Both the position numbers and the translations under genes were made by a program. Below are positions 7,785 through 15,488 of a stretch of DNA of 64,000 bases, piece by piece. The stretch comes from DATARR01 sp044868005 (GTDB lineage: Bacteria; Acidobacteriota; Thermoanaerobaculia; Multivoradales; UBA5704). The stretch is from positions 80,564 through 144,563 of the forward strand of contig JBIOVX010000188.1 in NCBI GenBank assembly GCA_044868005.1, in the 5' to 3' direction. The notes under the pieces are model-generated. The model had not been told where the DNA came from. It did no database searches and was given only the letters and a program-made list of their open reading frames with translations. Position 1 is the stretch's first letter. The number at the start of each line of letters is the position of its first letter.

Positions 7785-9227
7785 CTAGAACATGCTGAGG
7801 ACTGTTTTCAGGGGCTGAGCGACGGCGCTCAGCCGCAGGCAGAACTCCTTGAGGCTTCCGTCGACGTCCCGGAACACCGAGCTTACGGCCCGGAAGTACT
7901 CACTTACGAGATCCAGAGCCGCCGCCTCGTTCCCTTGTCCCAATCCTGCCTCGATTTCGCATTCGATGGCCACGAGGTCATCGTTCACCGCTCCCAACTC
8001 CGGCGAAAAGGGCGGCGCGAGCCTTGAGCGCACCAGCCGGATCCGTACCCACTCGCCGGCGAGCATCCCGGGCAGGGTCCCTCCAACGCACACGGTTCGC
8101 AATTTGGAATCGAGGCGCTGCAGGAGCCCGTGCTCGGAGACCCGTGTGTTCAGCTCGTCCCTCAGCCGGCTCAAGGCGTCGATGCCCTGAACGAACGGCT
8201 CGAGCTCGGGATCCTTTCCCGCGGCCGGCGAGGGCAGCGTGTCTCTCACTCTGCCCATGAGTTCCAGTAGGCGGTCCAGATTCAGCCCCGCCGCGGCTTC
8301 GGCAATCCCCACATCCAACTGCGGAGACACGCCGGAAAGGAGCCCATTGAGCTCGCCGACGACGCGCCCATGGGCAGCTCCGCTCGGCGCTTCCACCGCG
8401 GTCTCCAGGGCCGCCGTGGTCGAATCCAGCCGCTCCACGAGATCGTCGCGCAGCACGGCGTTCAATTCTTTTCCCTGGATCGCCTCCTGGATGCGGCGTG
8501 CCTCTCCGGCGAACCGGATCTTGAACGGCCGCAGCCTGCCCGTAGGGCCTCCTGCCTGGATCGGGCGAAGGCAATCGACCTCGATGACGTGCAACGAATC
8601 GTGGACACGCTTGAATAGCACAAGCTTGCCGACTTGGGAGTACGTGTTTTCGATGACCTCTTTCGAGCGGCTTACCGCGTCGGCGACCGCTGGCACCTTG
8701 GTAATGAGATCCTTGAGCAGACGGATGCCTGTGTTTGCAGAGACGACGTCATCCAGGGGCCTCAGCGATGTCAGCTTGATGAGATCCTTTATGAGCTCGC
8801 CGATGTCGTAGTCCCACCGCGTGTCGGTGACCTCCGCATGCTGCCGCTTGCGCAACGCGCGCAGGTTCTCCGGAAGCTCTTCCGCACCGGGGAACGACGC
8901 GCCGCCGAGCAGCACCGGCATGACCGGGATGTTGCGGCGCAAGGCCGTGGAGATCTCGTTCCGGACCCAGTCGTCAGGGGCGTCCAGCCTGCGAGTTTTG
9001 TCCGATCGAGTGCAGCCAATCCACTGGGGGCCGATGAGAGCCAGCAGCGCATCACATCCCTCGAGTGCGGTCGTCAGCACCTGCTCGAAATCGGCCCCGC
9101 GCGGAATGCCTCCGTTGATGTCCATAAACACCTGGGACGCACCGAAGCTCTTCCGGAGGTCGGCGAACAGGTGCCCCGCCCAGGCCACGGTATCGATACG
9201 GCGATAGCTGATGAAAATCCCAGGCAT
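7785..9227 (-). CDS. TIR-domain protein with unknown helical C-terminal region
   Basis: Residues 1 to about 150 are a TIR_2-type domain: IFISYRRIDT at the start, VFMDINGGIPRGADF (33-47), DALLALIGPQW (59-69) and DWVRNEISTAL with candidate catalytic Glu91. TIR domains of this type hydrolyse NAD+ or make cyclic ADP-ribose signals. The remaining 330 residues are largely helical with no motif I recognise; they contain a run of hydrophobic heptads and may oligomerise or bind the STAND partner. The gene is the first of the minus-strand operon with the STAND ATPase 13 nt downstream, and lies head-to-head with the TIR-PASTA gene across a 162-nt gap, where both promoters must sit. Confidence 0.82.
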   Translation of the reverse strand: MPGIFISYRRIDTVAWAGHLFADLRKSFGASQVFMDINGGIPRGADFEQVLTTALEGCDALLALIGPQWIGCTRSDKTRRLDAPDDWVRNEISTALRRNIPVMPVLLGGASFPGAEELPENLRALRKRQHAEVTDTRWDYDIGELIKDLIKLTSLRPLDDVVSANTGIRLLKDLITKVPAVADAVSRSKEVIENTYSQVGKLVLFKRVHDSLHVIEVDCLRPIQAGGPTGRLRPFKIRFAGEARRIQEAIQGKELNAVLRDDLVERLDSTTAALETAVEAPSGAAHGRVVGELNGLLSGVSPQLDVGIAEAAAGLNLDRLLELMGRVRDTLPSPAAGKDPELEPFVQGIDALSRLRDELNTRVSEHGLLQRLDSKLRTVCVGGTLPGMLAGEWVRIRLVRSRLAPPFSPELGAVNDDLVAIECEIEAGLGQGNEAAALDLVSEYFRAVSSVFRDVDGSLKEFCLRLSAVAQPLKTVLSMF

Positions 9228-9389
9228 GCCTGTCCCTCACCTGTCCTCGGCGAGCGCAGCAAACGCCACGTGCCGCACACCCCTTCGGAATTCGCTGTTG
9301 CCGAGGCTAGTTGCGCCATCATAGCTTACGCCGAAGTGGTAAAGTCGAAGGCTCGAACCACTGATCGGAGCCCTCTTCGAGGTTCCAGG

Positions 9390-11033
9390 ATGCCCGTCAT
9401 CTTCATCAGCTACCGCCGCGAAGACAGCGCCGGCCACGCCGGCCGGCTCTTCGACCGGCTGCGGGAGAAATTCGGCCGGGACAACGTGTTCCTGGATGTG
9501 GTCGGCATCGACGCCGGGGTGGACTTCGTGGAGACCCTCGACAAGGCGGTCGGCTCGTGCGACGTGCTGCTCGCGGTGATCGGCCGCGAGTGGCTGACCT
9601 GCTGCGACAAGCAGGGACGGCGGCGGCTCGACGACCCGAACGACTTCATCCGGGCGGAGATCTCCGCCGCGCTCAAACGCGACGTGCGAGTCGTCCCCGT
9701 GCTCGTGGAAGGCGCGGAGATGCCGCCCACCGACGCGCTCCCCGAGGAGTTGAAGCGCCTCACCCGGCGCCAGGCCGTGGAGATCCGGGACAGCCGCTGG
9801 GACGCCGACGTCGAAGCCTTGATCGCGGCCCTGGAAAAAGAAGGGAGGCGCACCGGAACGGCTCAGCCTCCGCCCATCGTGCCGCTGCCGGTTCGCGTCG
9901 AGCCTGCGGGTGCGGAGACGAAGCCGCCCAGCCGGGCCCTGCTCTGGGGGATCGGCGCCGTCGTCGCCCTGCTGCTCGCCGCCGGGTTGGCCTTGTGGTC
10001 GCCGTGGTCTCGCGATGAGCCGAAGCCTCCCCAGACCGGTTCCACCCAAGGGACCGGGCAGACGCAGAAACCCGAGCCAGAGGCGACAACGGACAGCGGG
10101 CAGACGAGCGATTCTCAGCCGGAGAAGACGGTCGGCGCGCCCAATCTGGTCGGGCTCTCTCTGGAGGAGGCGCGCGAACGGCTGCGGGCGTCGGGCCTCG
10201 CGGTCGGCGACCAGGAGGCGAAGCAGACGGCCGATGCGCCCGCGCGGCGCGTGCTCAGCCAGTGGCCCAAACCCGGCAAGCAGCTCGACCCGGGGACTCC
10301 GGTCGATCTTGTTTACGCCGAGCCGCCGCCGGATACCAGGATCGAGATCCCCAACGTGGTCGGCGTGGATGTGCGGCAGGCCATGGAGACCCTGACCAGC
10401 GCAGGTTTCGAGTTCACCCGCCGGTCAGAGCCGAGCGCAGAGACGCGGAACCAAGTGATACGCCAGGAGCCGGCGGCCGGCAGCCGGGCCGAGAAGGGGA
10501 CGCGGGTCAACCTGTTCTACGCCGTTCCGATCGCCACGGGCATCGAGGTCCCCAACGTGGTTGGCATGGACGTGCGGCAGGCCATGGACACTCTGCGCGG
10601 CGCAGGTTTCGAGATCGCCCGCCGGTCGGAACCGAGCACGGAGGAACGCAACAAGGTGCTGCGCCAGGAGCCGGCGGCCGGCAGCCAGGCCGAGAAGGGG
10701 GCGCGGGTCACCGTGGTCTACGCCTCCGGGACGACCGTCACCATCCACTACTCCAACGATACGGATCGGAGGACGGCCGAGGGGCTGGCGAGCTATCTGC
10801 GCGGCCTCAAGCGTCCAGGGGTCGATTATGAGGTCTCGCTGTCCGACCTTGGCCTGCCGATGGGCAAGCTCTTCTATGCCTCGAAAGAACAAGCCGACCT
10901 TGCCAAGGCGCTCGCGAGCCGGAGCGGTTACTGGCTGTCGAAGACCTACAACCGCAAGGTAGTCATCGAGGCGGAGTTGGATCACAACATCGGGCGGACC
11001 GCGCTGTGGCTCATGATGCCCGGCTCACGGTAG
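9390..11033 (+). CDS. TIR-transmembrane-3xPASTA receptor-like protein
   Basis: This 547-residue protein has three parts. A cytoplasmic TIR domain spans 1 to about 150 (IFISYRREDSAGHAG, FLDVVGIDAGVDF, FIRAEISAALKR with candidate Glu90). A transmembrane helix (about 184-203) follows, then an acidic/Thr linker and three PASTA repeats (about 248-312, 317-380, 385-446), the last two opening with PNVVG(V/M)DVRQAM. A final domain (449-547) starts VTIHYSNDTDRRTAEGLA and resembles the tail of the STAND protein at 5096-7771. PASTA repeats in PknB-type kinases and PBPs bind muropeptides or beta-lactams. The ATG at 9390 is chosen because the TIR fold begins there; the frame is open further upstream but that part is antisense to the TIR gene. 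The gene is divergent from the TIR-STAND operon. A TIR effector fused to PASTA is, to my knowledge, not a standard architecture. Confidence 0.88.
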   Translation: MPVIFISYRREDSAGHAGRLFDRLREKFGRDNVFLDVVGIDAGVDFVETLDKAVGSCDVLLAVIGREWLTCCDKQGRRRLDDPNDFIRAEISAALKRDVRVVPVLVEGAEMPPTDALPEELKRLTRRQAVEIRDSRWDADVEALIAALEKEGRRTGTAQPPPIVPLPVRVEPAGAETKPPSRALLWGIGAVVALLLAAGLALWSPWSRDEPKPPQTGSTQGTGQTQKPEPEATTDSGQTSDSQPEKTVGAPNLVGLSLEEARERLRASGLAVGDQEAKQTADAPARRVLSQWPKPGKQLDPGTPVDLVYAEPPPDTRIEIPNVVGVDVRQAMETLTSAGFEFTRRSEPSAETRNQVIRQEPAAGSRAEKGTRVNLFYAVPIATGIEVPNVVGMDVRQAMDTLRGAGFEIARRSEPSTEERNKVLRQEPAAGSQAEKGARVTVVYASGTTVTIHYSNDTDRRTAEGLASYLRGLKRPGVDYEVSLSDLGLPMGKLFYASKEQADLAKALASRSGYWLSKTYNRKVVIEAELDHNIGRTALWLMMPGSR

Positions 11034-11504
11034 CCTCGGCCACCAGCGTCCGACGTTCGCGCGGTAGGCCTCGTAGTCGTCGCCGAAGGTCCGCCGCAGC
11101 GTCGGCTCTTCGTAGAGCATCACGAAGGCGTGCGTGATGACGAGGAACAAGACCGTGTAACCGAGGAGCGGCAGGGACTGGTAGAACAGCGCCGCGCCCG
11201 CGAGCGCCAGGGCCGCCCCGACGTACATCGGATTGCGGACGAACCGGTAGGGACCCCGAACCACCAGACGCCGAGGCGGATCAAACGGCGCCGGCGTGCC
11301 CTTGCCGACGAGCGCGAAGGTCAGGATGCAGGACACCGCAATCACGGCCCCCACGCCCGCCATAATCATGCCGAGGATCTGCCACACGCCGATCTCCGGA
11401 GCCGGAACGATGCCGGACCGCGACAGCACACGGGCGGGAAGGAAAACCAGGAAGAAGGCGATGAACAGCGAAGCGTAGGTAATCGTTCGGATGAGGATCC
11501 ACAT
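11025..11504 (-). CDS. Isoprenylcysteine carboxyl methyltransferase / PEMT-like membrane methyltransferase
   Basis: This integral-membrane protein of about 159 residues has the C-terminal signature of the ICMT/PEMT superfamily: LVVRGPYRFVRNPMYVG, then ALVGAAL-type helices and an E-E-P-x-L-R-R-x-F-G motif near the end (EEPTLRRTFGDDYEAY). These enzymes transfer a methyl group from S-adenosylmethionine to small or lipid substrates. I place the start at ATG 11504, because a strong GGAGGAGGAGA lies just upstream, rather than at the in-frame ATG 11537. It ends tail-to-tail with the TIR-PASTA gene with a 9-nt overlap. The substrate is unknown and no link to the TIR system is visible. Confidence 0.78.
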   Translation of the reverse strand: MWILIRTITYASLFIAFFLVFLPARVLSRSGIVPAPEIGVWQILGMIMAGVGAVIAVSCILTFALVGKGTPAPFDPPRRLVVRGPYRFVRNPMYVGAALALAGAALFYQSLPLLGYTVLFLVITHAFVMLYEEPTLRRTFGDDYEAYRANVGRWWPRLP

Positions 11505-11636
11505 GTCTGACGTCTCCTCCTCCAGTAAGACTGCCATATACTACGAGTAGTCCTGGAAGCGATCCACTCTTGCCTGGGATGGGCCCTCAATGGGAGTCGT
11601 CATCCCGTGGTACCATCACCACCGGAGGAGACGTCA

Positions 11637-11879
11637 TTGAAGAATCAGAATGTGACCCTTTCCCTCCCCCCGGATCTGGTCCGCAAGGCAGAGCACGTCG
11701 CCACGGAGCGGGGACTGTCGCTTTCCACGCTGGTAGGTTCCTGCCTCGAAGAGGTAGTCAAGCCACAGTTGTCCTACGAGGAGGCCCGAGACCGCGCCAT
11801 CGCCCGTATGAGACAAGGTGTATCGATGGGCGTCGGCGAGCGGCCGGGCTGGACGAGAGACGAGCTTCATGAACGCTGA
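11637..11879 (+). CDS. Ribbon-helix-helix antitoxin with TTG start
   Basis: This small protein (about 80 residues) reads LKNQNVTLSLPPDLVRKAEH, a beta strand then helix as in CopG/VapB antitoxins, with a second helix SLSTLVGSCLEEVV. The likely start is TTG 11637, because GGAGGAG at 11624-11630 lies 6 nt before it; an ATG at 11607 is in frame but has no ribosome-binding site. It overlaps the PIN toxin by 11 nt. The ordinary role is to repress its own operon and neutralise the toxin. Confidence 0.72.
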   Translation: MKNQNVTLSLPPDLVRKAEHVATERGLSLSTLVGSCLEEVVKPQLSYEEARDRAIARMRQGVSMGVGERPGWTRDELHER

Positions 11880-12291
11880 GTTCGTCGATTCCAATATCCT
11901 CGTCTACGCCCACGATCCGACGACACCCGCAAAGCATGAACGAGCTCGATCGCTCGTCGAGCGTCTGTGGCGCCAACGCACGGGCAGGATCAGTATCCAG
12001 GTGATGCAGGAATTCTTCTGGATCGCCACCCGGAAAATTCCGTCGCCCCTGCCCCGAAAGACAGCTCTGGCAATTCTGGCTGATTTGTCCCTCTGGCCGG
12101 TCTACTCTCCTGATGCCAAAGACGTGCTGGGTGCTGGGGAACTGTCCGGCGAGATCCAGATTTCTTTCTGGGACGCCATGCTCCTCGTAGCTGCAAAAGC
12201 CTCCGGCGCAGGACGGTTTTGGTCGGAGGACCTGACCCATGGCCAGACGGTCAACGGCGTAGAGATCTCCAATCCGTTCTTGGAAAACTGA
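11869..12291 (+). CDS. VapC-like PIN-domain toxin
   Basis: Starting at ATG 11869, this 140-residue PIN domain shows Asp7 in FVDSNILVYAHD, Glu48 in QVMQEFFWIATRK, Asp102 in SFWDAMLLVAA and SEDL (119-122) near the end, the acidic cluster of PIN ribonucleases. ATG 11869 is preferred over an upstream in-frame ATG because the fold begins there and it gives the usual overlap with the antitoxin. The stop (12289-12291) lies immediately beside a convergent truncated methyltransferase fragment, repeating the arrangement seen at 4720/4729. Confidence 0.83.
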   Translation: MNAEFVDSNILVYAHDPTTPAKHERARSLVERLWRQRTGRISIQVMQEFFWIATRKIPSPLPRKTALAILADLSLWPVYSPDAKDVLGAGELSGEIQISFWDAMLLVAAKASGAGRFWSEDLTHGQTVNGVEISNPFLEN

Positions 12292-12463
12292 CCGAGCTGC
12301 GCACGGCGAGAGAGACCGTGAAGTGCACGGCCGCCGGCTTGCCCTGAGCGTCCACGGCCGGCTCGAAGAGCACGTCACACAGCTCGTTGAGGAACGAGTC
12401 CTTGTTGGCACGCTCCGCGTCGCCGCTCGCGGACCAGCGGGTGAAAAACGAGTCGATGAGCAT
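12292..12463 (-). pseudogene. N-terminal remnant of an MmeI-like / class I DNA methyltransferase
   Basis: From ATG 12463 (or ATG 12469) the frame gives LIDSFFTRWSASGDAERANK and then DSFLNELCDVLFEPAVD, which matches from memory the opening of MmeI-type class I SAM-dependent DNA methyltransferases (F-x-x-R-W-x-x-S-x-x-x-E-R-A-N...F-L-x-E-L-C-D-x-L). Similarity fades after about 50 residues and the frame then runs antisense into vapC, so no ATP/SAM-binding or target-recognition part remains. This is the stump of a restriction-modification gene cut at the vapC end. Confidence 0.6.
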
Positions 12464-12524
12464 CGTCACATCAAGTGTACCTCACCGCCCAAGCGTGCGG
12501 CTCGGTATTGACCCCACCGCGGAA

Positions 12525-12797
12525 TCGTCCGCAGCTGGCGCGGAGTGCTTCGCAGCCCTTGCGGACTACTCCGCGGCGCTTGCGGAGTAGTCCTCAGACC
12601 CTGCGGAGCACTTCGCATCGCTTGCCAAGCATTCCGCAACGCTTGCGGACCGTTCCGCGGCGCCTGCGGAGCGTTCCGCAGCACTTGCCGAGCATTCCGC
12701 AACGCGTGCGGAGCGTTCCGCAGAGCTCGCAAAGCATTCCGCAACGGTTGCGAAGCACTCCGCAAAGGCTGCGGAACGCTCCGCCGCGGCGGCAAAC
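12525..12797. repeat. Thirteen 21-nt imperfect palindromic tandem repeats
   Basis: Thirteen consecutive units of exactly 21 nt can be laid out, the clearest being CATTCCGCAACGCTTGCGGA plus C (12630-12650). Each unit contains TCCGCA, a five-base spacer and TGCGGA, so each can fold as a small hairpin and is nearly strand-symmetric. Because 21 is divisible by 3, chance open frames with a seven-residue period (SIPQRLR-like) exist on both strands; I do not regard these as genes. Units differ by several substitutions, so the array is not newly formed. Confidence 0.85.
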
Positions 12798-12837
12798 CGC
12801 TCCCATAGAACGACCAGGGGAGCGGAATCCTCTCCCT

Positions 12838-12868
12838 TAGGGGGGAGAATTCCTCCCCCTACCTTTTT
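12838..12868 (+). terminator. Terminator-like hairpin
   Basis: TAGGGGGGA (12838-12846) pairs with TCCCCCTA (12854-12861) around AGAATTC-type spacer sequence, with one bulged G, and is followed by CCTTTTT. It could end plus-strand transcription running through the minisatellite from the vapBC side. The rest of 12869-13149 holds no gene I can support; it contains a purine-rich leader and an AGAAGGAG ribosome-binding site just before 13150. Confidence 0.45.
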
Positions 12869-13149
12869 CGGCGTATCGCGTTTGTCCTGAGTACTTTACG
12901 AGTCCAGCCGCAGGAAAATCCACCAAAAATCAAAAGAAAGTGTGGACAACGCCGATTGCCCTATCTAACATCTTCCCAGACGCGAAGGTTGCCGCCCGTA
13001 GAGGTCTCGATCCGGCGCCTTCAGAAAGGAGAAGAAGGTCCGTACCGGAGAAGGTTTAAAGACGGAAGGTTCGTTGCCGTCCGTGCAGGAGATGGGCTCG
13101 GGATAGCCCGGTAAAAAACGCTGTTCAACCTCAAAGAAGGAGAAAGAAC

Positions 13150-13554
13150 ATGGCTGGAGGCTCGTATGAGAAGATCGTTTCAGATTGTGAGTTGGTCAAG
13201 GACGCGCTCGAATCGCTGCTCGGAGAGATGCCTCATCTCAACGCCGAGAACACCGAGCTCGAGGCGTTCCTCAGCGAGATCAAATCGCTGCGCACGCGAC
13301 AGAAGGATCTGACCAGTCAGCTCCGGGAAGTCGTGAGGCTGCGGCGGGAGGCGGAGACGCGGGGCGAGGATCTACGCAGCCGCGTGGCCGCTCAGCTCCG
13401 CGGCAAGCTCGGTTTCAAGAACGAGCAGCTCCTGAAGTTCGGCATTCCGCCGCGCCGCAAGCCGGCACGCCGTAAGTCGGAAGAGACGTCCACCGAAAAA
13501 CCGCCCGAAACGTCGAAGGCGGCACAGACGCCTGAAGCGGAGAAGGCGGAGTAA
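13150..13554 (+). CDS. Small coiled-coil protein with basic Lys/Arg-rich tail, function unknown
   Basis: The protein has 134 residues. Residues about 1-85 are helical with heptad-like spacing and many Glu/Arg (for example TELEAFLSEIKSLRTRQKDL), suggesting a coiled coil. FKNEQLLKFGIPPRRKPARR marks a short conserved-looking turn, and the tail is rich in Lys, Glu, Pro and Thr, so it is probably disordered and might touch nucleic acid. The ATG is preceded by AAGAAGGAGAAAGAAC, a good ribosome-binding site, and the gene is closed by a clear terminator, so it is a stand-alone transcription unit with a leader of unknown length. I do not recognise the family. Confidence 0.7.
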   Translation: MAGGSYEKIVSDCELVKDALESLLGEMPHLNAENTELEAFLSEIKSLRTRQKDLTSQLREVVRLRREAETRGEDLRSRVAAQLRGKLGFKNEQLLKFGIPPRRKPARRKSEETSTEKPPETSKAAQTPEAEKAE

Positions 13555-13589
13555 CACCGTAGGTCAACCAGACCAATGGGCTATCCTTG

Positions 13590-13616
13590 GGGGGCGGCGC
13601 GCGTCGCCCCCTTTTT
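13590..13616 (+). terminator. Rho-independent terminator after the coiled-coil gene
   Basis: GGGGGCG (13590-13596) pairs with CGCCCCC (13605-13611) across an 8-nt loop and is followed directly by TTTTT (13612-13616). It lies 36 nt after the stop codon at 13554, the usual position. Confidence 0.85.
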
Positions 13617-13663
13617 CCTGACATCACATCGAGGACACGGAGGCGCGGTATCCTAGAATCGCC

Positions 13664-15349
13664 ATGCAACGGGCTCCGCTCCTGCTCGCCCTCTGCGCTC
13701 TCCTCCTCGCCGGCTGCGATATGCCCTCCTCCACCTCCAAGCCCGTGACGCTCGCCGTGGTCAACGCCCATGTGTGGACGGGCGACTCGCGCCAGCCGTG
13801 GGCCGAGGCCGTGGCCGTCTCCGGCGAGGAGATCGCGGCGGTCGGCCTGGGCTCGGAGATCCGCAAGCGGCTGGACTCGGGCACGCGCGTGATCGACGCG
13901 CACGGGCAGATGGTGGTGCCCGGGTTCATCGACTCTCACATCCACTTCATCGACGGCGGCTTCCGGCTGGCCTCGGTGCAGCTCCGCGACGCCAAGACGC
14001 CGGAGGAATTCGTCGCCCGCATCAAGGAGTTCGCCAAGGGCGTGCCCGCCGGCGGCTGGATCACCGGCGGCGATTGGGACCATGAGAACTGGGGCGGCCA
14101 GCTCCCCCACCGCGAGTGGATCGACGCGGTGACGCCAGACCTGCCGGTGTGGGTAAACCGGCTGGACGGCCACATGGCGCTCGCCAACTCCGCCGCCCTG
14201 CGCGCCGCGGGCGTCACGGCGGCGACGCCCGATCCTGAAGGCGGCACCATCGTGCGCGACGCCGGCGGCGAGCCCGCGGGCGTGCTCAAGGACAACGCTC
14301 TCGATCTCGTGGAAAGGGTCGTGCCGGCGCCCACCCCGGCGATGCTGGACCGCGCCCTCGCCGCCGCCATGCGCTACGTGGCCGAGCGCGGCGTGACCTC
14401 CGTGCACAACATGGGCTCGTGGGCCGATCTCGAGACGTTCGAGCGCGCCCACCGCGCCGGCCGGCTGCGCACGCGCATCTATGCCGCGGTGCCGCTCGCC
14501 ACCTGGGAGCGGCTGCGCGACGCCGTGGCCTCGCGCGGCCGCGGCGACGACTGGCTCCACATCGGCGCGCTCAAGGGCTTCGTCGACGGCTCGCTGGGCT
14601 CGCACACCGCGGCTTTCTACGCGCCGTTCAGCGACGCGCCGAGCGACAAGGGCCTCCTCGTCAACACGCCGGAGGACCTCTACGCGTGGACCTCGGGCGC
14701 GGACAAGGCCGGTTTGCACGTCCTCGTGCACGCCATCGGCGACCGCGCCATCGGTCTGCAGCTCGGCATCTACGAGCGCGTCGCCAAAGAGAACGGTGCG
14801 CGGGACCGCCGCTTCCGCATCGAGCACGCGCAGCACATCGCGCCCGCGGACCTTCCGCGCTTTGCCGCGCTCGGCGTGATCCCGAGCATGCAGCCCTACC
14901 ACGCCATCGACGACGGCCGCTGGGCGGAAAAAGTGATCGGTCCGGAGCGCATCGAGACCACCTACGCCTTCCGCTCCCTGCGCGATTCCGGCGCCCGGCT
15001 CGCCTTCGGCAGCGACTGGTTCGTGGCGCCGCCCGCGCCGCTCGCAGGGATCTACGCCGCCGTCACCCGCCGCACGCTCGACGATCGAAATCCGCACGGC
15101 TGGGTGCCCGAGCAGAAGATCGCCGTGGAGGACGCCCTGCGCGCCTACACCGGCGGCGCCGCCTACGCGGAATTCGCCGAGAAGCGCAAGGGAACCCTGG
15201 AGCGCGGCAAGCTCGCCGACTTCGTGATCCTCGACCGCGACCTGACGCGGATCCCGCCGGAGACGATCCGCGACGCCAAGGTGAGGATGACGGTGGTGGG
15301 CGGCAAGGTCGTCTATGAGGCGTCCCCGGATCAGGGAAATTCCATGTAG
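13664..15349 (+). CDS. Amidohydrolase family 3 (YtcJ-like) lipoprotein
   Basis: This 561-residue metal-dependent hydrolase of the amidohydrolase_3 group has an N-terminal lipoprotein signal with a LLAGC lipobox (Cys at about residue 19), so it is probably anchored in the envelope. Metal-site features visible in order: VPGFIDSHIHFIDGG (His-x-His), HAIGDRA in the centre, IEHAQHI, and FGSDWFV near residue 445 with the catalytic Asp. Substrates of YtcJ-like proteins are mostly undefined (amides, N-substituted formamides, imidazolones). The length matches the family. It stands alone, between two transcription units, with a terminator upstream. Confidence 0.87.
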   Translation: MQRAPLLLALCALLLAGCDMPSSTSKPVTLAVVNAHVWTGDSRQPWAEAVAVSGEEIAAVGLGSEIRKRLDSGTRVIDAHGQMVVPGFIDSHIHFIDGGFRLASVQLRDAKTPEEFVARIKEFAKGVPAGGWITGGDWDHENWGGQLPHREWIDAVTPDLPVWVNRLDGHMALANSAALRAAGVTAATPDPEGGTIVRDAGGEPAGVLKDNALDLVERVVPAPTPAMLDRALAAAMRYVAERGVTSVHNMGSWADLETFERAHRAGRLRTRIYAAVPLATWERLRDAVASRGRGDDWLHIGALKGFVDGSLGSHTAAFYAPFSDAPSDKGLLVNTPEDLYAWTSGADKAGLHVLVHAIGDRAIGLQLGIYERVAKENGARDRRFRIEHAQHIAPADLPRFAALGVIPSMQPYHAIDDGRWAEKVIGPERIETTYAFRSLRDSGARLAFGSDWFVAPPAPLAGIYAAVTRRTLDDRNPHGWVPEQKIAVEDALRAYTGGAAYAEFAEKRKGTLERGKLADFVILDRDLTRIPPETIRDAKVRMTVVGGKVVYEASPDQGNSM

Positions 15350-15488
15350 TGGCACTCCTACAGAAGAGCTTGTTCACTGTAGACTATGCATAGATCTCTC
15401 GTTGACCCTGGGCTGCGGTCTACATTGCGCGTCGACGGGAGTTGAGGACCGAGGGGTTTCTCGACAGCCGGAGCCTCGGAAGGAGACG

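Noticed and set aside
12525..12797. CRISPR array
   Set aside because: Repeats are contiguous with no unique spacers and no cas genes are present.
12466..12840. Seven-residue repeat proteins encoded by the minisatellite on either strand
   Set aside because: Both strands and several frames stay open equally well because the unit is 21 nt, there is no ribosome-binding site, and the sequence is better explained as palindromic DNA.
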